A stretch of DNA of 21,668 bases from CAZJGG01 sp964545475 (GTDB lineage: Bacteria > Bacillota > Clostridia > Lachnospirales > JAISER01), in the NCBI GenBank assembly GCA_964545475.1, contig CAZJGG010000052.1, positions 1 to 21,668 on the forward strand, given 5' to 3'. The notes below the pieces were generated by a model. That model had not been told where the DNA came from. It saw only the letters and a list, made by a program, of their open reading frames with translations, and searched no databases. Below are positions 14,971 through 21,666 of this stretch, in pieces. How positions within the stretch are numbered: position 1 is the stretch's first letter; each line of letters starts with the position of its first letter. Made by a program: the position numbers and the translations under genes.

Positions 14971-16326
14971 TTAATCTTTCAAGCATTCCTCAAACAATTT
15001 GGCTAGTTTTGTTGCTTCTTCCTTTAAATAGTCTCTGTCTTGCCCTTCAAGCATTATTCTTATAACAGGTTCAGTACCAGACGGTCTAATTAAAACTCTG
15101 CCTTTTTTGGAAAGCTCCGCTTCAATTCTTTCAATTTCACTTTTAATTGTTTCATTTTCCATATATAATGCCTTTTTAGTATTGCCAACTTTTGCATTTA
15201 CAAGAACCTGTGGTAAAACTTCCATTAAACTATTTAGTTCCGCCAAAGATTCATTTTTCTTTATCATTATTGAAACGACCTGTAAAGCTGTTAACATGCC
15301 GTCCCCGGTTGTATTGTGTTCTAAAAATATTACGTGCCCGGACTGTTCTCCCCCTAAAATATGCCCTTCCTCAAGCATTTTTTCAAGGACATAACGGTCT
15401 CCCACAGCAGTTTTTAATATATTTATATCATATTTTTCTCCCATTATAAATAAACCTAAGTTACTCATAATAGTTGCCACGAGAGTGTTGTTTTTAAGCC
15501 TTCCTTCGCCTTTTAAATAATTGGCGCATATTGACATTATTTGATCTCCGTCAACAAGGCAGCCCTTTTCGTCTACTAAAAGACATCTGTCGCCATCGCC
15601 GTCAAAGGCAATGCCAATATCCATTTTATTTTCTACAACGTATTTTTGCAATCCCTCAATGTGAGTTGAGCCGCAATCCTTATTAATATTTACTCCGTCT
15701 GGATTGTTGTTTAAAACAAACACTTCCGCTCCAAGCTTGTTAAAAACGTCCGGCGCAGATTTATATGTTGCGCCGTTTGCGCAGTCCAGAGCAATTTTCA
15801 AACCTTTGCAGGAAACTCCGGAAACTGTTTTTGCAAGAAACTCTTCATAATCGGACAAGGCTTCCGGGCAAAGAGTTTTGAAGCCGATTTTTTCTCCTGT
15901 TGGCTTAGGAAGCTTATCTAAGCCGTTTTCAATAATATCTTCAATTTCAAGCTCAATTTTATCTGCAAGCTTATATCCGTCCTGGTTAAAAAACTTTATG
16001 CCGTTATCAAAAAAAGGATTATGGGATGCAGAAATCATAACGCCTGCATCCAACTTATATTTACGCACTAAATATGCGATAGCAGGAGTCGGTAAAACGC
16101 CAGCCGCAATAACCTGTGCGCCTACAGAGCACATTCCAGCGCAAAGAGCGGCTTCCAGCATATCGCATGATAATCTTGTGTCCATTCCCACAATTATTTT
16201 AGGTGCGTGATTTGTCATTTTAGTAAGCACATAGGCCCCGGCTTTGCCTAAATTAAAGGCAAGCTCTGGGCTAAGCTCCTCATTTGCAAGCCCTCTAACA
16301 CCGTCAGTGCCAAATAATTTCCCCAT
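14971..16326 (-). CDS. glmM: Phosphoglucosamine mutase
   Basis: The 451-residue enzyme converts glucosamine-6-phosphate to glucosamine-1-phosphate, on the path to UDP-GlcNAc and peptidoglycan. It starts MGKLFGTDGVRG, the signature of bacterial GlmM. It has the phosphoserine loop MISASHNPFFDNGIKF with Ser101, the metal loop FDGDGDR (Asp242, 244, 246), the sugar loop GGEQSGH and the phosphate-binding RPSGTEPVIR near the C-terminus. The length is normal. An in-frame start at 16344 exists, but GGAGGA precedes ATG 16326. It has its own promoter at 16491-16519 and a leader of about 160 nt. The next gene downstream, CPBP, follows after a + strand-oriented hairpin. Confidence 0.97.
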   Translation of the reverse strand: MGKLFGTDGVRGLANEELSPELAFNLGKAGAYVLTKMTNHAPKIIVGMDTRLSCDMLEAALCAGMCSVGAQVIAAGVLPTPAIAYLVRKYKLDAGVMISASHNPFFDNGIKFFNQDGYKLADKIELEIEDIIENGLDKLPKPTGEKIGFKTLCPEALSDYEEFLAKTVSGVSCKGLKIALDCANGATYKSAPDVFNKLGAEVFVLNNNPDGVNINKDCGSTHIEGLQKYVVENKMDIGIAFDGDGDRCLLVDEKGCLVDGDQIMSICANYLKGEGRLKNNTLVATIMSNLGLFIMGEKYDINILKTAVGDRYVLEKMLEEGHILGGEQSGHVIFLEHNTTGDGMLTALQVVSIMIKKNESLAELNSLMEVLPQVLVNAKVGNTKKALYMENETIKSEIERIEAELSKKGRVLIRPSGTEPVIRIMLEGQDRDYLKEEATKLAKLFEECLKD

Positions 16327-16490
16327 GATATTCCTCCAATACATTAATTTTGCTATTAAGGTGCTTAAAAAAATTACACAAGCAAAATAAGCTTTTATAT
16401 AATAATCTAATAATTATTAAAACGTGCTATAAATAATTATCTTTGTTTTGCCGAAATATGTATTAAGTTGTTACTTAACATTACACCGAC

Positions 16491-16519
16491 ATTATAGCTT
16501 AACTTTACATATATTGCAA
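16491..16519 (-). promoter_or_regulatory. glmM promoter
   Basis: On the minus strand TTGCAA (16514-16519), a 17-bp spacer and a perfect TATAAT (16491-16496) point at glmM. The transcript would have about 160 nt of leader. I see no glmS-type ribozyme or other clear riboswitch in that leader, only AT-rich sequence with a short TTAAG/CTTAA stem. Confidence 0.65.
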
Positions 16520-16576
16520 GAGACAAAAGCAAAGGCACACGTCCGTTTCATAAAACGACAATATGCACAAAACTAT

Positions 16577-16602
16577 GTAGGGGTGGATTCCATATCCACC
16601 CG
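16577..16602 (+). repeat. GTAGGG palindromic unit 1
   Basis: The unit begins GTAGGGG and ends CCCG. GGGTGGAT pairs with ATCCACCC, with a short TTCCAT-type loop between them. It is one of five units in the window that share the ends but not the stem sequence. Confidence 0.65.
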
Positions 16603-16629
16603 AGAAACCTCATATTTACATCCGTTTTT

Positions 16630-16655
16630 CGGGACGATATTGAATCGTCCCCTAC
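16630..16655 (-). repeat. GTAGGG palindromic unit 2
   Basis: This is the inverted partner of the unit at 16577: CGGG ... CCCCTAC, with GGGACGAT pairing with ATCGTCCC. The stem sequence differs from the partner while base pairing is intact. The outer ATGTAGGGG and CCCCTACAT of the two units also pair. Confidence 0.65.
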
Positions 16656-16705
16656 ATAAGATACCGCATCTTTATGCAAAAATATATTTATGAAACGGAC
16701 GTGGC

Positions 16706-16735
16706 AAAGGCTAACCCTTTATCAGGTTAGCCTTT
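16706..16735 (-). terminator. Terminator of the secreted-protein gene, split from its T-run
   Basis: AAAGGCTAACC (16706-16716) pairs with GGTTAGCCTTT (16725-16735), just beyond the stop of the gene at 16743. On the minus strand the stem now runs into GCCACGTCC of the MITE. Before insertion it would have run into TTTGCTTTTGTC, so the element probably weakened it. Confidence 0.7.
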
Positions 16736-16742
16736 AGAGTCA

Positions 16743-17408
16743 TTATTTGTTTTCTGTTTCCAAAACGGGAATCGTAACTTTTGCAGTTTGGTTAGGCTGT
16801 CCAGCTTGCCCCTTCATGTATTCATCGATAGCAGAGCTGTCGCCTTCTGAATAAATTAAAACTTCAAGTTTAGCTTTAAATCTGCCGGAAACTATCCAAA
16901 GGTCGTCCCCATTTTGAATAATATATGTTGAAGAATCAAGTTTTGTAAACCCATCTGGGTTAATTTTATTTGACAGAACATTTAATAAATCTTGCCCTAA
17001 AATAGAGTCTTCCTTTTTGGTTACTTTGTTTTCATTTTGATCTTTTTGTGCGGTTTGGTTTTGTTGTTGCTGTTCTTTTGCTAAGTCTTCTACTGGGAAA
17101 TCCGCCATAATATTTCCGTCCGGCCCAATGTACATACCATAAGTTCCGTTTCCTACTTTAATTTCTTCTTGATTTACTGATTTTTTGTAGTCAGAAGTTG
17201 TTACATCTCCTGTTACATTAACGCCGTTAATTGCTATGTTGTCGCCAGTTTCTTTCATTGTGCTTTTTTGTGCATTAGAGTTTATAGTTGCAGAAGTTGG
17301 CGGCATCCCTTTTTTAACGCCGGCTTGTGAAGCCTGCGCGCAAACAGGCGCTGACATTGCAGAGATAATCATTGAAGCAGCAAGTAATTTTACAATTTTT
17401 CTTTTCAT
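16743..17408 (-). CDS. Secreted protein of unknown function
   Basis: The 221-residue protein has a clear Sec signal peptide (MKRKIVKLLAASMIISAMSA, likely cut after PVCA at about residue 24). A polar, low-complexity N-terminal half includes an AINGVNVTGDV segment and a glutamine run at about 113-117. The linker is rich in Q, N, K and E (about 112-132). A more ordered C-terminal part follows (about 135-215), with FTKLDSSTYIIQNGDDLWIVSGRFKAKLEVLIYSEGD. There is no lipobox, LPxTG or membrane anchor, so it is released or held non-covalently. I do not recognise a family. AGGAGG precedes ATG 17408 by 7 nt. It is divergent from the Spo0A-like gene, with a 200-bp AT-rich gap between them. It has its own terminator (16706-16735), so it is probably monocistronic. 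Confidence 0.8.
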   Translation of the reverse strand: MKRKIVKLLAASMIISAMSAPVCAQASQAGVKKGMPPTSATINSNAQKSTMKETGDNIAINGVNVTGDVTTSDYKKSVNQEEIKVGNGTYGMYIGPDGNIMADFPVEDLAKEQQQQNQTAQKDQNENKVTKKEDSILGQDLLNVLSNKINPDGFTKLDSSTYIIQNGDDLWIVSGRFKAKLEVLIYSEGDSSAIDEYMKGQAGQPNQTAKVTIPVLETENK

Positions 17409-17555
17409 TCATTATCCTCCTAAAAATTATGTTAAGTTTCTGTGACAAAGTATATTATTGCTATAAAAGGATAAATCATACTGTTTAATATTTTCCAAAA
17501 CTGTAAAAAACAAGAAGTAATGTATATAATTGTAGATTTATACAACTATTTGTGT

Positions 17556-17561
17556 TATAAT
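17556..17561 (+). promoter_or_regulatory. Possible -10 box of the Spo0A-like gene
   Basis: A perfect TATAAT lies 48 bp before ATG 17609. No good -35 occurs 16-18 bp upstream, so the promoter may need an activator or another sigma factor, or may not be real. Confidence 0.4.
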
Positions 17562-17608
17562 ATGCCCTGATAATTGTTTATTGCATATAAGGAGTGAATC
17601 CATACTCA

Positions 17609-18364
17609 ATGTATAAAATTAAAATACTGATAATTGCCGCCGACAAAAACTTTCATTTATCAATTATCGAACATTTAAAAAACTATGATGTGTTTGAAAT
17701 TATCGAAACTGCTTATAACGTTCCACGAGGGCTTGAAATTATTTACAATAACGAACTGGACATTTTGATTATGGATATTATGCTTCCTATATTTAACGGG
17801 CTTTTTGTTCTGGAATATTTACAAACCATAGATAAAAGACCTGCATGTATTGTTTTTTCTTCATTAATAGATGAGAGCCTAAAAAAACGAGTATTGGATT
17901 TAGGCGCAAACTACTTCTTATATCATCCTCTTCATACCCACAACTTATTTAAATACATCATTAGTTGCATTAATAATAAAAATATAAATATCAGCCTCAT
18001 TACACAAGACAAGATTACACAATCGGAATCTTATGCTTCTTTTATATTAAAAAATATTGGCATACAGAGCAGTGTAAAGGGCTACTATTATTTAAAATCA
18101 GCAATTATCCTTTGCATTGAGGACAAAGAGAGGATGGAGTCAATAACTAAAACTTTATACCCCTACATAGCCAAAATGTATGATACAACGTCTTGTAACG
18201 TTGAAAGATCTATTCGCTACGCAATTAAGATTTCAATTAAATCTGCTTCTTTTACTATTATAAAAGAAAATTTTTTTGAAAACAAAAGCAAAGTTACAAG
18301 CGGACAGATAATTAAATTTCTTGTGGAGCAGTATCATATGTTATACAGAACAGAAAATCAATAA
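17609..18364 (+). CDS. Divergent Spo0A-like regulator with degenerate receiver
   Basis: The 251-residue protein has a receiver-like domain (about 3-120) and a Spo0A C-terminal DNA-binding domain (about 140-245). The latter shows VKGYYYLKSAIILCIED, TKTLYPYIAKMYDTTSCNV and VERSIRYAIKISI, close to the Spo0A recognition region. In the receiver, Asp56 (LIMDIMLPIFNG) and Ser84 are kept. The usual acidic pair is replaced by Ala10-Ala11 (ILIIAADKN) and the usual lysine by His106 (LYHPL). Mg2+ binding and phosphorylation should therefore be impaired. I start at ATG 17609; GGAG (17591-17594) is rather far upstream, and GTG 17594 lies inside that site. Its neighbours give no clue to its partner. It is probably a paralogue rather than the master sporulation regulator, but the window cannot show whether another Spo0A exists. 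Confidence 0.85.
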   Translation: MYKIKILIIAADKNFHLSIIEHLKNYDVFEIIETAYNVPRGLEIIYNNELDILIMDIMLPIFNGLFVLEYLQTIDKRPACIVFSSLIDESLKKRVLDLGANYFLYHPLHTHNLFKYIISCINNKNINISLITQDKITQSESYASFILKNIGIQSSVKGYYYLKSAIILCIEDKERMESITKTLYPYIAKMYDTTSCNVERSIRYAIKISIKSASFTIIKENFFENKSKVTSGQIIKFLVEQYHMLYRTENQ

Positions 18365-18382
18365 AAATTAGCAAGATTTAAC

Positions 18383-18438
18383 GTGAGTTCGACGAAGTCG
18401 AAAAGCTGTTTGCTGCAAATTGTGGAAATATAATCAAA
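18383..18438. repeat. Dispersed repeat, copy 2
   Basis: GTGAGTTCGACGAA (18383-18396) matches 2180-2193. It continues as a small TTCGAC-GAA-GTCGAA hairpin instead of the longer one in copy 1. The block 18409-18438 is the inverse of 2223-2252 with a few mismatches. The repeat lies between two convergent genes. Confidence 0.6.
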
Positions 18439-18462
18439 GCAGATGGATTTCTCCGTCTGCTT
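18437..18462 (-). terminator. Hairpin between convergent genes
   Basis: AAGCAGATGGA (18437-18447) pairs with TCCGTCTGCTT (18452-18462), allowing one wobble. On the minus strand TTTGATTATATTT follows, a moderate T-rich tail ending the gene at 18484-19299. It may also stop the Spo0A-like gene from the other side. Confidence 0.6.
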
Positions 18463-18483
18463 AATAAAATACTATATAGTGTT

Positions 18484-19299
18484 TTACTGTCTATTGGTTG
18501 ACTTTTCCCCTTTCTCCTCCTCACTTTCAATACGGCTAATAATCGAAGGAACAAGACGTTCACTAAACCCAGCAATAAAACAAAGCAATATTATAGCTAT
18601 CTCATGCTGTTCACTAGCTTTAAATGTAGAAAAAATTAGGTTTAAATTAAAAAGCTGAACTATTATGTATGCAGAAATAATACTGGCGACGAATCGTGAT
18701 ATAATTTCTAACCCATTAAGAAATTTCCCGGCCTCGCAATCATAGTCTATTTTTCCGGATTTATAAATAATTGAAAACAACGCCCCTATGCACCCAAAAG
18801 CCAAGTATGTATTCCATTTGCTAATAACAAATCCAAAAATTATTATCATGGAGACAGCAAAAGAACCAATTAACTGCCATTTACGTGAAATTTCATAATT
18901 CCTTTTAAGTAAATAATTCCGTGCCGCTTCGGAAGTTTCTTTAGCCAAATCATAACATTCATCTAAAGCATACACCCAAGATTCTCCAAGCAATCGGATA
19001 AACTCTATTCTTTTCTTCTTATCAAGATAACTTACTGTGGGCGAATGTTGCAGCATTTCAACAGAATTTAGTAAACATTTTTGATCGCTATCAGGTCCGG
19101 AATGCAAATTGTCATATGCATTTGTAGTTTGCCAGTCTAATTCCAAATCTTTATCTACAAATACAATATAACTATCTTTATCAAATCTTATTAAAATTTC
19201 AATGTTGTCAGGAGAAATATCAGTAAATTCAGAGTCGGCCAACATAACTTCGTATTCTTTTTTTAAAATTTTTTTTCTATCTTTAAATTTACTATCCAC
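18484..19299 (-). CDS. Four-helix membrane protein of unknown function
   Basis: The 271-residue protein has a cytosolic N-terminal part of about 130 residues, including a charged helical stretch (LDKKKRIEFIRLLGESW ... YLLKRNYEISRKW). Four predicted membrane helices follow at roughly 138-157, 163-180, 194-220 and 231-255. The last contains the compact phrase IAGFSERLVPSII, and the tail is acidic (ESEEEKGEKS). G-F-S-E-R-x-x-P phrases occur in various uncharacterised bacterial membrane proteins, but I cannot name a family. The frame extends upstream to 19398, but AGGAGGGGG directly precedes GTG 19299, and the upstream codons run through the creatininase terminator. A weak promoter (TGGAAA, 17 bp, TAAAAT) may lie just upstream. 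It is convergent with the Spo0A-like gene. A cytosolic sensor-like part joined to a helical bundle would suit signalling or an effector; this is speculation. Confidence 0.75.
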   Translation of the reverse strand: MDSKFKDRKKILKKEYEVMLADSEFTDISPDNIEILIRFDKDSYIVFVDKDLELDWQTTNAYDNLHSGPDSDQKCLLNSVEMLQHSPTVSYLDKKKRIEFIRLLGESWVYALDECYDLAKETSEAARNYLLKRNYEISRKWQLIGSFAVSMIIIFGFVISKWNTYLAFGCIGALFSIIYKSGKIDYDCEAGKFLNGLEIISRFVASIISAYIIVQLFNLNLIFSTFKASEQHEIAIILLCFIAGFSERLVPSIISRIESEEEKGEKSTNRQ

Positions 19300-19360
19300 A
19301 AAAACCCCCTCCTCTATACAAATTTTACCATATTTATTTCTACATTTCCACATTTTTAAC

Positions 19361-19395
19361 AAAAAAATAGCAATACCACCTGTAGGTGATACTGC
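19361..19395 (-). terminator. Rho-independent terminator of the creatininase/URO-D pair
   Basis: GCAATACCACC (19370-19380) pairs fully, with wobbles, with GGTGATACTGC (19385-19395) around a TGTA loop. On the minus strand it is followed by TATTTTTTTGTT. It starts 11 nt beyond the creatininase stop and separates that operon from the four-helix membrane protein. Confidence 0.85.
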
Positions 19396-19406
19396 CATTA
19401 TTAATA

Positions 19407-20315
19407 TTATTTCAAACGTCCACGGTTATCGTGGTCTTTATCATATTGAATGTTATCTGTGCCGCTGTAAGAAAGAGGATTTCTGAAAGCTAAAGGATTA
19501 ATTCCGCAAGGATATTTTGCTTTAAGCTCTTCAATAAATTCACAGTAATGCCCAACCACTTTGTTAACAAGAAGTTCGCCTTTTTCAAGAGAAGCATTTG
19601 TAGGGTCGCCGATAACGCCGTTTAAAACGTCGTCTCTTTCAGGAAGCGCAAATGTGCCTTCAAAGTGATACATCATGCCGGGTTCTGCGTGTTGGCCGGG
19701 AGCGATTTTCCATTTAGGGTCAACAAGCGGTAGCCCTCCACCTGCTTCTGCAAGATCCATGTTAACGTGCTGTGGATAGAGATAAAGAGCAACGGAAGTT
19801 TCAGCTTCGTCAGCGTGCCACATATAATCTTTTAATACATCTTTGTTGTCTCTTAAGAAGTCGTACCAAGTTGAAGAAACTGTAAAATATCCTTCAATAC
19901 CAAGCTTATGTACTGCAACGATTGTGGAAGAAACTTGACCATGTGCAGAAAGAATAAGAAATTTATTAAAGCCTGCAACAGCCGCACCTCTTATAATATC
20001 TTCAAGAAGAGCGATATGTGTTTCAAATTTCAAAGGAATAGTGCCTGGCATTCCCCAGTGATGATGAGGGTGTGAGCCGTACATTGGGCATGGCAACAAC
20101 ATTGCGCCGGATTTTTCTGCAACTTTTTCAGCAATACCAATAGCGTTAAAACTATCAGAACCGCATGGGCAGTGAGGTCCGTGCTGTTCAATAGCACCAA
20201 TTGGTAAAATTGCAACGTCGCACACATTTTTTGCATATTCCATGTTTACAACGCCTGAATTTTCGTGAAACCAGATAGAATCTCTTTGGTTAAGCTTAAA
20301 TTTAGTCTGTTTCAT
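19407..20315 (-). CDS. Creatininase-family amidohydrolase
   Basis: The 302-residue, soluble protein has the metal site of the creatininase family: PIGAIEQHGPHCPCGSD (Glu43, His45, Asp54) and HADEAETS (167-174, with His167 and Glu172 as likely ligands). The usual NGHGGN motif is replaced by LSAHGQVSS (122-130). The family contains creatininase, the riboflavin/F420-pathway formamide hydrolase, MftE and an inosose hydrolase; the sequence does not pick among them. The C-terminal 40 residues (YPCGINPLAFRNPLSYSG) are an extension to the core. GGAGGA precedes ATG 20315. It lies 19 nt after the URO-D-family gene and ends at a clear terminator, so the two form an operon and probably act on one substrate. 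Confidence 0.9.
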   Translation of the reverse strand: MKQTKFKLNQRDSIWFHENSGVVNMEYAKNVCDVAILPIGAIEQHGPHCPCGSDSFNAIGIAEKVAEKSGAMLLPCPMYGSHPHHHWGMPGTIPLKFETHIALLEDIIRGAAVAGFNKFLILSAHGQVSSTIVAVHKLGIEGYFTVSSTWYDFLRDNKDVLKDYMWHADEAETSVALYLYPQHVNMDLAEAGGGLPLVDPKWKIAPGQHAEPGMMYHFEGTFALPERDDVLNGVIGDPTNASLEKGELLVNKVVGHYCEFIEELKAKYPCGINPLAFRNPLSYSGTDNIQYDKDHDNRGRLK

Positions 20316-20334
20316 TAAAACAGTTCCTCCTATA

Positions 20335-21477
20335 TTAAAAATTTAATGGATAGTTTTGATATTTTTTAATTGTTTCAAACATTCGCTTTAAGTTTTCCGG
20401 CGGAATGTCTCTGTTAATATTGTGGCACGTGGCGATTATAAAGCCGCCGTTTGTCCCAAGGTCTTTAATTCTGCGTTTAACTTCCTCTTCAATTTGCTCC
20501 GGTGTAGAATTAATTAAAATATTTTGCACGTCCATTGAACCGTGGAAGCCGATTTTTGTGCCGTATTTGTCATTTAGCGCTTTTGTGTCGGAAAGCTCTA
20601 TAACAGACGTTTGCACCGGGTTTAAAATATCTACGCCGATTTCTATTAAATCCTCAATAAGCGGCAAAACTGAGCCGTCGGAATGGAAAGAAATTTTAAT
20701 ATGTGGCGCAAGATTTTTAATATGCTTAATAAGCTTTTTGGTATATGGCTTAATAAACTCTCTGAAATGGTCTAAACTCATAAGCATACTGTTTTGAGAG
20801 CCTAAGTCGTCTGTTAAATACAACATTTGCCCATATTTACCCACTTCATTTAAATAAAGAGTATACATTTCCATATAAATATCCGTAACTTTTGACAAAA
20901 GTTTATGGGCACCCTCTGGGTCTAAAACTAAATCCATAAACAGCATGTCATAACCTCTTAATTCAAGGCTTGTTTGTAAAATGCCGCCTTTTATGCCGTC
21001 CAGCCCAATTATGTAATCCGTGTTGTTTTGCAAATATTCCGCCTGTTCTTTAAGCCCCTCAACCAAATATGGGTCTTTAGGGTCTGGCCAGTTCCAAGAA
21101 TCAACGGCTTCGCTTAAATCTTCCGCATCTCTAAGGGGGGATTTTTCAAGATGATAATAATCTCCGCTTGCCGTTGCAAAAGTTGAGCCGAAAGTGTTTG
21201 TATAACTTTTTTCGTTAATTTCTTTAACGTTAGTCCATTTTGGAACAACCCACCTAAAATCCACACCCCAGGCTTCCAGCAAGTCTTCATCGCTTACAAC
21301 GCACTGAGACATTCTATCTAAAATTCTTTCCTCTGTAACCGGAGGAAGCCCCATAACCTCTCTAATAGCAGGGTACGCCCATTTATGAGTAGATGTAACT
21401 TGCTTGCCTTGGTCCACCAATACTTTGCCAACTTCTTTAAAATTCATTACTTCATTAAATATTTCTCGCCTTGTCAA
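20335..21477 (-). CDS. URO-D-family (uroporphyrinogen decarboxylase-like) protein
   Basis: The 380-residue protein has the TIM-barrel pattern of the URO-D/MtaA superfamily: SLELRGYDMLFMDLVLDP, YLTDDLGSQNSMLMSLDHFREFIKP, ISFHSDGSVLPLIEDLIEIGVDILNPVQ, GFHGSMDVQ and a final ATCHNINRDIPPENLKRM. The family includes haem-pathway decarboxylases and corrinoid methyltransferases. The zinc H-x-C of methyltransferases is HSDG here, with a cysteine only in ATCHN, so methyl transfer is possible but unsupported. There is no haem gene nearby. The frame extends to 21540, but AGGAGGT lies six bases before TTG 21477 (first residues MTRREIFNEV), the usual N-terminus of the family. It precedes the creatininase gene by 19 nt. 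It is probably the first gene of the pair. Confidence 0.88.
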   Translation of the reverse strand: MTRREIFNEVMNFKEVGKVLVDQGKQVTSTHKWAYPAIREVMGLPPVTEERILDRMSQCVVSDEDLLEAWGVDFRWVVPKWTNVKEINEKSYTNTFGSTFATASGDYYHLEKSPLRDAEDLSEAVDSWNWPDPKDPYLVEGLKEQAEYLQNNTDYIIGLDGIKGGILQTSLELRGYDMLFMDLVLDPEGAHKLLSKVTDIYMEMYTLYLNEVGKYGQMLYLTDDLGSQNSMLMSLDHFREFIKPYTKKLIKHIKNLAPHIKISFHSDGSVLPLIEDLIEIGVDILNPVQTSVIELSDTKALNDKYGTKIGFHGSMDVQNILINSTPEQIEEEVKRRIKDLGTNGGFIIATCHNINRDIPPENLKRMFETIKKYQNYPLNF

Positions 21478-21543
21478 GTTTGCACCTCCTGTTTCCACAT
21501 CAGTTTCATAAACCAAAATATGCGAAAATGCCATTGCCAATAC

Positions 21544-21570
21544 GTAGGGAACGACCCCCGTGTCGTTCCG
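21544..21570 (+). repeat. GTAGGG palindromic unit 3
   Basis: The unit begins GTAGGGAACGAC and ends GTCGTTCCG; GGAACGAC pairs perfectly with GTCGTTCC. It is preceded by CCAATAC, almost the same lead-in as unit 4 (GCAATAC). Confidence 0.6.
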
Positions 21571-21589
21571 AAAATACCATGGGCAATAC

Positions 21590-21616
21590 GTAGGGGACGG
21601 CGTCCTCGACGTCCCG
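21590..21616 (+). repeat. GTAGGG palindromic unit 4
   Basis: The unit begins GTAGGGGACG and ends CGTCCCG, with GGGACG pairing with CGTCCC around GCGTCCTCGA. It is the near-inverse of unit 5. Confidence 0.6.
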
Positions 21617-21639
21617 TTATTCCTTGCAACAAGGGACTT

Positions 21640-21666
21640 CGGGCCGTCGGGGACGCCAGCCCCTAC
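21640..21666 (-). repeat. GTAGGG palindromic unit 5
   Basis: On the minus strand it reads GTAGGGGCTGGCGTCCCCGA and ends CGGCCCG, close to unit 4 in opposite orientation, so 21590-21666 can form a long imperfect hairpin. The window ends two bases later, so the outer boundary and any target duplication cannot be seen. Confidence 0.55.

Larger units (their letters stand above)
16538..16703. mobile_element. 166-bp MITE with 17-bp perfect terminal repeats
   Basis: CACGTCCGTTTCATAAA (16538-16554) and its exact inverse TTTATGAAACGGACGTG (16687-16703) bound a non-coding unit. GCAAAGGC occurs on both sides (16529-16536 and 16704-16711), an apparent 8-bp target duplication with one extra A at the left. 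The inside carries two GTAGGGG-ended hairpin units in opposite orientation. The right duplicate forms part of a terminator stem, so the element seems to have inserted at the foot of that terminator. With the glmM promoter it accounts for most of the 398-bp gap 16345-16742. Confidence 0.8.

Noticed and set aside
16345..16490. Riboswitch or glmS-type ribozyme in the glmM leader
   Set aside because: The leader is AT-rich with only a 5-bp stem and no conserved motif that I recognise.
16448..16693. 81-aa + strand frame
   Set aside because: It runs through the glmM promoter and the MITE, has no ribosome site and no protein-like pattern.
17594..17596. GTG start for the Spo0A-like gene
   Set aside because: This GTG overlaps the GGAG ribosome site, so it cannot use that site; ATG 17609 gives the usual receiver N-terminus.
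18383..18401. TTCGAC/GTCGAA sequences as Spo0A (0A) boxes
   Set aside because: They match TGTCGAA at only six of seven positions and belong to a repeat hairpin, so pairing explains them better.
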